From positions 62,001 through 126,000 of the forward strand of contig CAWAKK010000001.1 in the NCBI GenBank assembly GCA_963782605.1: 64,000 nucleotides of DNA, read 5' to 3'. This DNA comes from JBDTSW01 sp963782605 (GTDB taxonomy: Bacteria; Actinomycetota; Thermoleophilia; Solirubrobacterales; 70-9). Every line of letters begins with the position of its first letter. The stretch's first letter is position 1. Both the position numbers and the translations under genes were made by a program. This document shows positions 59,197-64,000 of the stretch, in pieces. Under the pieces are notes generated by a model. That model made no database searches, had not been told where the DNA came from, and saw only the letters and a program-made list of their open reading frames with translations.

Positions 59197-60816
59197 GCAT
59201 CGAGATCCGGGGGCCAATGGAGGACCGCTTCGACGAGGTCCTGACCGATGACGCGCTCGCCTTCGTCGGCGAGCTGCACGAGCGTTTCGAGCCCACCCGT
59301 CGGGAGCTCTTGCGCGAGCGTGAGGAGCGCCGCGCCGAGCATCGCCGGCGGCGGAACGCTCGACTTCCTCGAGCGAGACCCGCGAGGTGCGTGAGGGCGA
59401 TTGGCGCGTTGCCGAGGCGCCGGCGGACCTCCAAGACCGGCGGGTGGAGATCACGGGCCCGACGCAACGCAAGATGGTGATCAACGCTCTCAACTCGGGC
59501 GCGAGAGGCTTCATGGCGGATTTCGAGGACTCAAACTCGCCGACGTGGGAGAACATGATCGGCGGTCACGTGAACCTCTCCGACGCGATCGCGGGCACGA
59601 TCGAGTTCACCTCGCGATGAGGGCAAGGAGTACGAGCTCGACGACGAGGTGGCCACCCTCCTGGTCCGTCCCCGGGGCTGGCACCTGCCCGAGAAGCACC
59701 TGCTCGTGGACGGCAGAGCCGATCGCGGGCGGGCTTTGCGACTTCGGCTTCTACTTCTTCCACAATGCCCGCAGCCTGCTCGACGCAGGGAGCGGGCCGT
59801 ACTTCTACCTGCCGAAGATGGAGAGCCACCTCGAGGCCCGCCTGTGGAACGACGTGTTCGAGTTCGCCCAGGACTCGCTCGGAATCGACAGGGGGGCGAT
59901 CAAGGCCACCGTCCTGATCGAGACCCTCCCCGCCGCATTCGAGATGGACGAGATCCTCTACGAGCTCCGCGATCATTCAGCCGGGCTCAACGCAGGGCGC
60001 TGGGACTACATGTTCAGCGCGATCAAGTGCTTTCGCGAGCGACCCGAGTTCGTGCTGCCCGACCGTAACTCGGTGACGATGACCGTCCCCTTCATGCGCG
60101 CCTACACCGAGCTGCTCGTAAAGACCTGCCACCGGCGCGGCGCCCACGCGATGGGCGGGATGGCCGCCTTCGTCCCCAGCCGCACGGATGAGGAGGCCAA
60201 TCGCGAGGCCATGGAGAAGCTGAGCGAGGACAAGAGCCGCGAGGCCGGGGACGGCTTCGACGGCACCTGGGTCGCACACCCCGACATGGTCGGCGGCGCA
60301 ACGGAGGAGTTCGACGAGGTCTTGGGCGAGCGGCCCAACCAGCTCGATCGCCGGCGGGAGGACGTCTCGGTATCGGCCGCCGACCTGCTCGACATCCCTG
60401 CGACCCCCGGCGAGATCACGCTCGAGGGCCTGCGCAGCGACGTGAACGTTGGCATCCAGTACATCTCCTCATGGCTGCGGGGTAACGGCGCCGCGGGCAT
60501 CTACGGGCTCATGGAGGACGCGGCCACGGCCGAGATCGCGCGATCACAGGTGTGGCAATGGATTCGGCACGGCGCCGAGCTGGACGACGGCCGCGCGGTC
60601 ACCGCTGAGCTCGTGCGCGAGATCGAGGAGGAGCAGCTCGAGCAGATCCGCGAGGAGATCGACGACGACGACTGGTTCGAATCGGAGGGCCGCCCGGAGG
60701 CATCCCGAGGCCTGTTCGAGCAGGTGGCGCTGGCGGATGAGTTCGTGGAGTTCCTGACGTTGCCCGCCTACGACTTTCTGATCGAGGAGATCGAGGGCCA
60801 GACGGTCCAAGACTGA
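59193..60816 (+). CDS. aceB: Malate synthase A (four frameshifts)
   Basis: Malate synthase condenses glyoxylate with acetyl-CoA to malate. Family A signatures are complete if frames are joined: TDDALAFVGELHERFEPTRR, ETREVREGDWRVAEAPADLQ, VNALNSGA-like MVINALNSGARGFMADFED, SPTWENMIGGHVNLSDAI, RGWHLPEKHLLVDG, KMESHLEARLWNDVF, TVLIETLPAAFEMDEILYEL and IQYISSWLRGNGAAGIYGLM. Shifts lie near 59350, 59374, 59615 and 59725. The TTG at 59193 overlaps the glcF stop. Repaired length is about 540 residues, normal for AceB. The tight coupling to glcDEF gives a glycolate-to-malate route. Confidence 0.85.
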
Positions 60817-60825
60817 CCGCGCGGG

Positions 60826-61800
60826 CTAGGGCTCCCCAGCCAGCTCCCGGCCTGCCCGCTCCAGCTCTTCGAGCGTGGTCGCCTCGCGGACGCTGGCGAG
60901 CTCGATCTCAGTGAGATCGTCGAGCTCGGTGCTGCCGACCACGGCATGGCAGGGCACGTCCGGCATGCGCGACAGCGTGAAGCCAGCTCGCCGACCGCCT
61001 TGCCCGCGAGCGTCTGCTTGTCGAGCCTCCCCTCGCCCGTCACCACGAAGGCCGCTCCGCGTGCTGCGCGTCGAAGTCGAGCACGTCGAGAACGAAGGCG
61101 GCACCCGGCACGAGCGTGGCGCCACGGAAGGCCCACAGGCCACCCGAGAGCCCGCCCGCGCAGCCCGTCATCGGCTCGCCACGAGGATCGCGGGGCGCCT
61201 TGGCGGCAAGGGCATCGAGGCGCTCCTCGAGGCGCCTCACCATCGCCTCGTCGGCTCCCTTCTGCGGGCCGAACGTGCTCGGGGAGTCCTCCCAGCGCAG
61301 TGCGCACGTCGCAGACAACCTCGAGCGTCGGGCTCGACGCCGGCCTCCTTCAGCGCCTCGAGCGCACCGGCACCGCCGTCGGTGGTCGCGCTGCCCCCGA
61401 CGCTGACCACCACGGTGTCGGCTCCGGCCGCCGTCGCGGCAGCGATCAGCTCCCCAGTGCCACGCGTGGACGCCACCCAGGCGTCGCGCTCGTCCTCCGC
61501 CACCAGTCCGAGTCCGCTCGCCTGCGCCATCTCCACGACAGCGCGGCCGTCGGGCAGCAGCCCGAAACGGGCGTCGATCGGCCGCCCAAGCGGATCGCTC
61601 ACCGTGGCGGTGCGGTACTCGCCCCCGAGCGCCTCGACGAGTGCATCCAGCGTGCCCTCGCCGCCGTCGCCCATCGGCAGCTCCACGGCCTCCATCCCGC
61701 CCGCCCGCAGGCCATCGGCCAGCGCGGACGCGACCTCCGATGCGGCGAACGTGCCCTTGAAGGAGTCGGGCGCGACGATTGCCGGTCCGGTGGCGTTCAC
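60826..61800 (-). CDS. Glycerate kinase (four frameshifts)
   Basis: A GarK/GlxK-type glycerate kinase that phosphorylates D-glycerate. The N-terminal AIVAPDSFKGTFAASEVASA, VELPMGDGGEGTLDALVEAL and VSVGGSATTDGGAGALEALK are clear. The later STFGPQKGADEAMVRRLEER, GCAGGLSGGLWAFRGATLVP, VVTGEGRLDKQTLAGKA and HAVVGSTELDDLTEIELASV are in other frames. Breaks fall near 61330, 61300, 61065 and 61000. GTG start at 61800. It converges with malate synthase and probably belongs to the same glycolate/glyoxylate metabolism. Confidence 0.82.
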
Positions 61801-61862
61801 GCCTGGTGCTCGATCAGAATCGCCACGAGCGACATCCTTGCAGCCGAAGTAGCCTGTCGGCG

Positions 61863-62249
61863 ATGCGAACGAGAGCGGTCCTGGAATCGTTCTGGGAGGC
61901 GATGCAAGCGAACGACTGGCGCCGCGCGGCCGATCACTTCGCGGCCAAGGCGGTAATCGAGTGGCCATGCACCGGCGAGCGCATCAGGGACCCGGACGCA
62001 TGGGCGCAGATCCAGGAGCGCTACCCGGCCGCCGGTCGATGGGTATTCGACATCCACCGGCTCGTCATCGACGGCGACACAGCCGTGACTGAATTCACCG
62101 TCACGGACGGGGAGCGCCCGGCAAGAGCGATCGCGATCAGCGAGGTGGCTGGAGACGCGATCGAGCGACAGGTCGAGTACTGGACCGTGGCATACGAGCC
62201 CGCCGAGTGGCGGGCTGACCTGGTCGATCGGATCGACCCGGTTCCGTGA
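61863..62249 (+). CDS. SnoaL-like/NTF2-fold protein
   Basis: A 128-residue protein with RAVLESFWEAMQANDWRRAA, HFAAKAVIEWPCTGERIR, FDIHRLVIDGDTAVTEFTV and AISEVAGDAIERQVEYWTVA. The pattern of an N-terminal helix pair followed by a curved sheet is NTF2-like. The ATG at 61863 begins the conserved part. It is divergent from the glycerate kinase gene, with a 62-base gap. Function unknown. Confidence 0.75.
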   Translation: MRTRAVLESFWEAMQANDWRRAADHFAAKAVIEWPCTGERIRDPDAWAQIQERYPAAGRWVFDIHRLVIDGDTAVTEFTVTDGERPARAIAISEVAGDAIERQVEYWTVAYEPAEWRADLVDRIDPVP

Positions 62250-62276
62250 ACTCGTGTTCGCCGCTCTCGATCACCG

Positions 62277-63653
62277 TCAGCTCACGACCTCCCTGCGGGT
62301 CTTCGCCCAGCTACGGCGCGAGGCGGCCTGACGGTATGCCGAGCGCACGAGGACGGGCCACAGGATCCACGTATAGAAGGCGTAGACCTGCGCGATCAGT
62401 ACGCCCCGCAGAGCTCCGGCCGGGCCCCAGGCCATGCCCCGAGCGACACAGCCCACGATCACGCCGCCGAAGCAGAGGGCGTAGAAGAACAGCAGCTGCC
62501 AGAGGTCGTTTCGGTCCCAGAAGGGGATCCCGTCGGCTATCGCCAGCACGATCGCGACGATCAGTGAGATGCCGACGATGCTCTGGAGCAGCGGCATCAA
62601 CCCGAAGACGGTGAGATCGAACCGGGGCAGGAACCGAAGCGTCCGGGCGCCGGCGATGCGGGGCAGCAGGCCCATCGCCTGAAGGTTGCCTTGCGACCAC
62701 CGGGTTCGTTGCCGGTAGAGGCGCCGGAGATTCGAGAGCCCCTGTTGGTCGACCGACGTATTCAGGTCGTGATGGCTCGTCCAGCCCGCGGTGATCAACC
62801 GCAACCCGAGGTCTTGGTCTTCGGTCAAGCGGTCGCGCCACGGTCCGGTTGGAGTGGATGCGGACGCGATCGAAGCCCCGGGCGGTCCGAGCGGCTCGTG
62901 GCTTGGAGACTCCTCCCGCTCGAGCAGATCGTCGAGGGCGCTCAACCGGTTGAACTGCCCGTTGCCGCCCATCCCGGCGGTGCCCCACGGACTGCGCCCG
63001 GCCTGATAGAGCCGCCCGTAGATGCCGAACTCCACATCCTGCATCCAACCCAAGAAGCCGTGGCGGTTGTAGATCCTCACCTGCACCTGAACGCCTCCGG
63101 CGCGCGGGTCGGCGAAGTGCGCCGCCACGTGCTCGGGCGCGTCTGCGTCGAGGCGGCCGTCGGCGTCGACAACACCGACGATCGTGTCTGCTCGGGCAAA
63201 GCCGGAGGCGTCCACGATCGGCCCCAGGTGCAGGAAGGCGTGGTTCAAGGCGGCCGCCTTCCCCTGCCTGGCGTCGGGCGCCCTGCGCGTGACGATCTCG
63301 ACCTCTTCACGGCTGGCGTAGCCCCGCAACAGCTCGGCTGTGCGGTCGTCCGATCCGTCATCGATCACCACGATACGGCGGTGGGTGCAGCGAACGGCCA
63401 ACAGGCGATCAAGGCTGTCCTCGATCACCATCTCCTCGTTTAGCGCCGGCACGAGGAAGACCCACAGGAGACTGCTCTCGTCGCGCTCGTGCTCGGCCTC
63501 AGCGGTCTCCGGCTGATTGGCCCACCTGCGCGCTTGGACGAAGAGGAGCAACGTCCAGCCCACCATGAGGACGATCACCGCGAACGCAAGGAAAAACAGC
63601 GCCTGTGCCGCCGGAGGAACGCCCTCGAACGGGGAGACGAGCGCCGCGCTCAC
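62277..63653 (-). CDS. Family 2 glycosyltransferase (processive HAS/cellulose-synthase-like)
   Basis: A 458-residue membrane glycosyltransferase. An N-terminal helix (AQALFFLAFAVIVLMVGWTL) precedes the GT2 catalytic domain: VFLVPALNEEMVIEDSLDRL, RIVVIDDGSDDRTAELLR, the DxD-type VGVVDADGRLDADA, the base region LTEDQDLGLRLITAGW and the processivity motif QRTRWSQGNLQAMG. About four C-terminal helices follow. The RxxRW motif suggests a polymerising enzyme for an exopolysaccharide. It overlaps the epimerase-like gene upstream by 4 bases. Confidence 0.9.
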   Translation of the reverse strand: MSAALVSPFEGVPPAAQALFFLAFAVIVLMVGWTLLLFVQARRWANQPETAEAEHERDESSLLWVFLVPALNEEMVIEDSLDRLLAVRCTHRRIVVIDDGSDDRTAELLRGYASREEVEIVTRRAPDARQGKAAALNHAFLHLGPIVDASGFARADTIVGVVDADGRLDADAPEHVAAHFADPRAGGVQVQVRIYNRHGFLGWMQDVEFGIYGRLYQAGRSPWGTAGMGGNGQFNRLSALDDLLEREESPSHEPLGPPGASIASASTPTGPWRDRLTEDQDLGLRLITAGWTSHHDLNTSVDQQGLSNLRRLYRQRTRWSQGNLQAMGLLPRIAGARTLRFLPRFDLTVFGLMPLLQSIVGISLIVAIVLAIADGIPFWDRNDLWQLLFFYALCFGGVIVGCVARGMAWGPAGALRGVLIAQVYAFYTWILWPVLVRSAYRQAASRRSWAKTRREVVS

Positions 63654-64000
63654 TCGCCGGCCGCTTCGCTCAGCGCGTCCGCGACACCGGTGTCCGCATG
63701 CTCGGGATCGGCGGGCTCGCCCGGCCCGGTGAGTCTTGCCGCGGTCGCCGCTGCGATCGTCGCCGCGCTACCTCTCGCATGGGGAAGAATCACGTAGGCC
63801 GGCTGGGATGACACCGGGCGCTCGACCGATACGACTTCCGATCCTCGCTCGTCTCGGACCGGAACATCCACATAGCCGGCCGCGGCGAGCACGGCTTCGC
63901 GCCGGTACCCGGAGCCGAAGGGCGCAGGCATCGGGCCTCCGTCGAGGAGTTGTCGCAAGGCGGCGACGATCCGGGCGGATGCGCGTCCGTCGCCGTAGGG
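63650..64000 (-). CDS. UDP-N-acetylglucosamine 2-epimerase-like protein, 3' end only
   Basis: Only the last 116 residues lie in the window. The entry point PYGDGRASARIVAALRQLLD matches the C-terminal YGDGxAxxRIVxxL helix that closes the two-domain fold of WecB-type UDP-GlcNAc 2-epimerases and related glycosyltransferases. A tail of about 90 residues follows that is longer than typical WecB and partly low complexity, with PAYVILPHARGSAATIAAAT. The stop overlaps the GT2 start, so the pair probably makes a surface polysaccharide. The family call rests on one short motif. Confidence 0.55.
   Translation of the reverse strand, partial: PYGDGRASARIVAALRQLLDGGPMPAPFGSGYRREAVLAAAGYVDVPVRDERGSEVVSVERPVSSQPAYVILPHARGSAATIAAATAARLTGPGEPADPEHADTGVADALSEAAGE

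Noticed and set aside
1..64000. CRISPR arrays, transposases, integrases, prophage genes, toxin-antitoxin pairs
   Set aside because: I read all open frames and saw no matching proteins and no regularly spaced repeats. The tRNA-like scars are the only hint of past integration.

Overview
The window is high-GC DNA that fits an actinobacterium, most likely of the Thermoleophilia (Solirubrobacterales/Gaiellales type). That placement is an inference from gene content: Tat/lipoprotein ferritin-like proteins, an LtrA protein, a stressosome operon, tandem dipeptide ABC operons, a DtxR-like iron box, and many GTG and TTG starts behind clear GGAGG sites. Genes are dense, no gene-free gap exceeds 300 bases, and I see no rRNA, complete tRNA, insertion sequence, prophage or CRISPR array.

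Layout. 0-4.5 kb: an MFS transporter fused to a cyclic-nucleotide domain, a methyltransferase, a DoxX membrane protein whose C-terminus runs into a tRNA-Val 3' fragment, and an ECF sigma/zinc anti-sigma pair. 4.7-8.8 kb: a ferredoxin-reductase-like flavoprotein overlapping folE, a cupin, a PEP-mutase/isocitrate-lyase-family protein and small proteins. 8.9-12.7 kb (minus): a stressosome operon (tetR, rsbR, rsbS, rsbT, rsbX, and an RsbU-like protein without a phosphatase), divergent from a long coiled-coil protein with a Rho-N-like tail. 14-24.8 kb: a TauE exporter, a PLP decarboxylase, a MacB-like ABC exporter, LtrA, a DnaQ exonuclease coupled to a cNMP/CBS/DUF294 protein, and small conserved proteins. 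24.8-30.7 kb: a split proline-degradation pair, a zinc alcohol dehydrogenase, and a chain of UBP-zinc-finger protein, YceI and SDR. 30.8-46 kb: two complete peptide-type ABC operons separated by a response-regulator/thioredoxin-reductase fusion and a methyltransferase. 46-51.1 kb: an iron operon (DtxR-like box, lipoprotein, FTR1 permease) facing two ferritin-like proteins. 51.2-53.5 kb: a ydaO-type c-di-AMP riboswitch before an Rpf-like muralytic protein, a SnoaL protein, a cold-shock protein and an LLM oxidoreductase. 53.6-61.8 kb: glycolate use (permease, glcD, glcE, glcF, malate synthase) converging on glycerate kinase. 61.9-64 kb: a SnoaL protein, a GT2 glycosyltransferase and the 3' end of a UDP-GlcNAc 2-epimerase-like gene.

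How the genes work together. The clearest pathway is glycolate import, oxidation to glyoxylate and condensation to malate, with glycerate kinase alongside. Nutrient uptake (two peptide-type transporters, proline catabolism), iron uptake with possible storage, and stress or cell-wall signalling (stressosome, c-di-AMP) make up most of the rest.

Quality caveat. About 20 single-base frameshifts interrupt otherwise well-conserved genes. They concentrate at 41.5-42.9 kb and 57.1-61.3 kb and look more like assembly or sequencing indels than real decay. Interrupted genes are annotated as one CDS each, with the shift positions stated.
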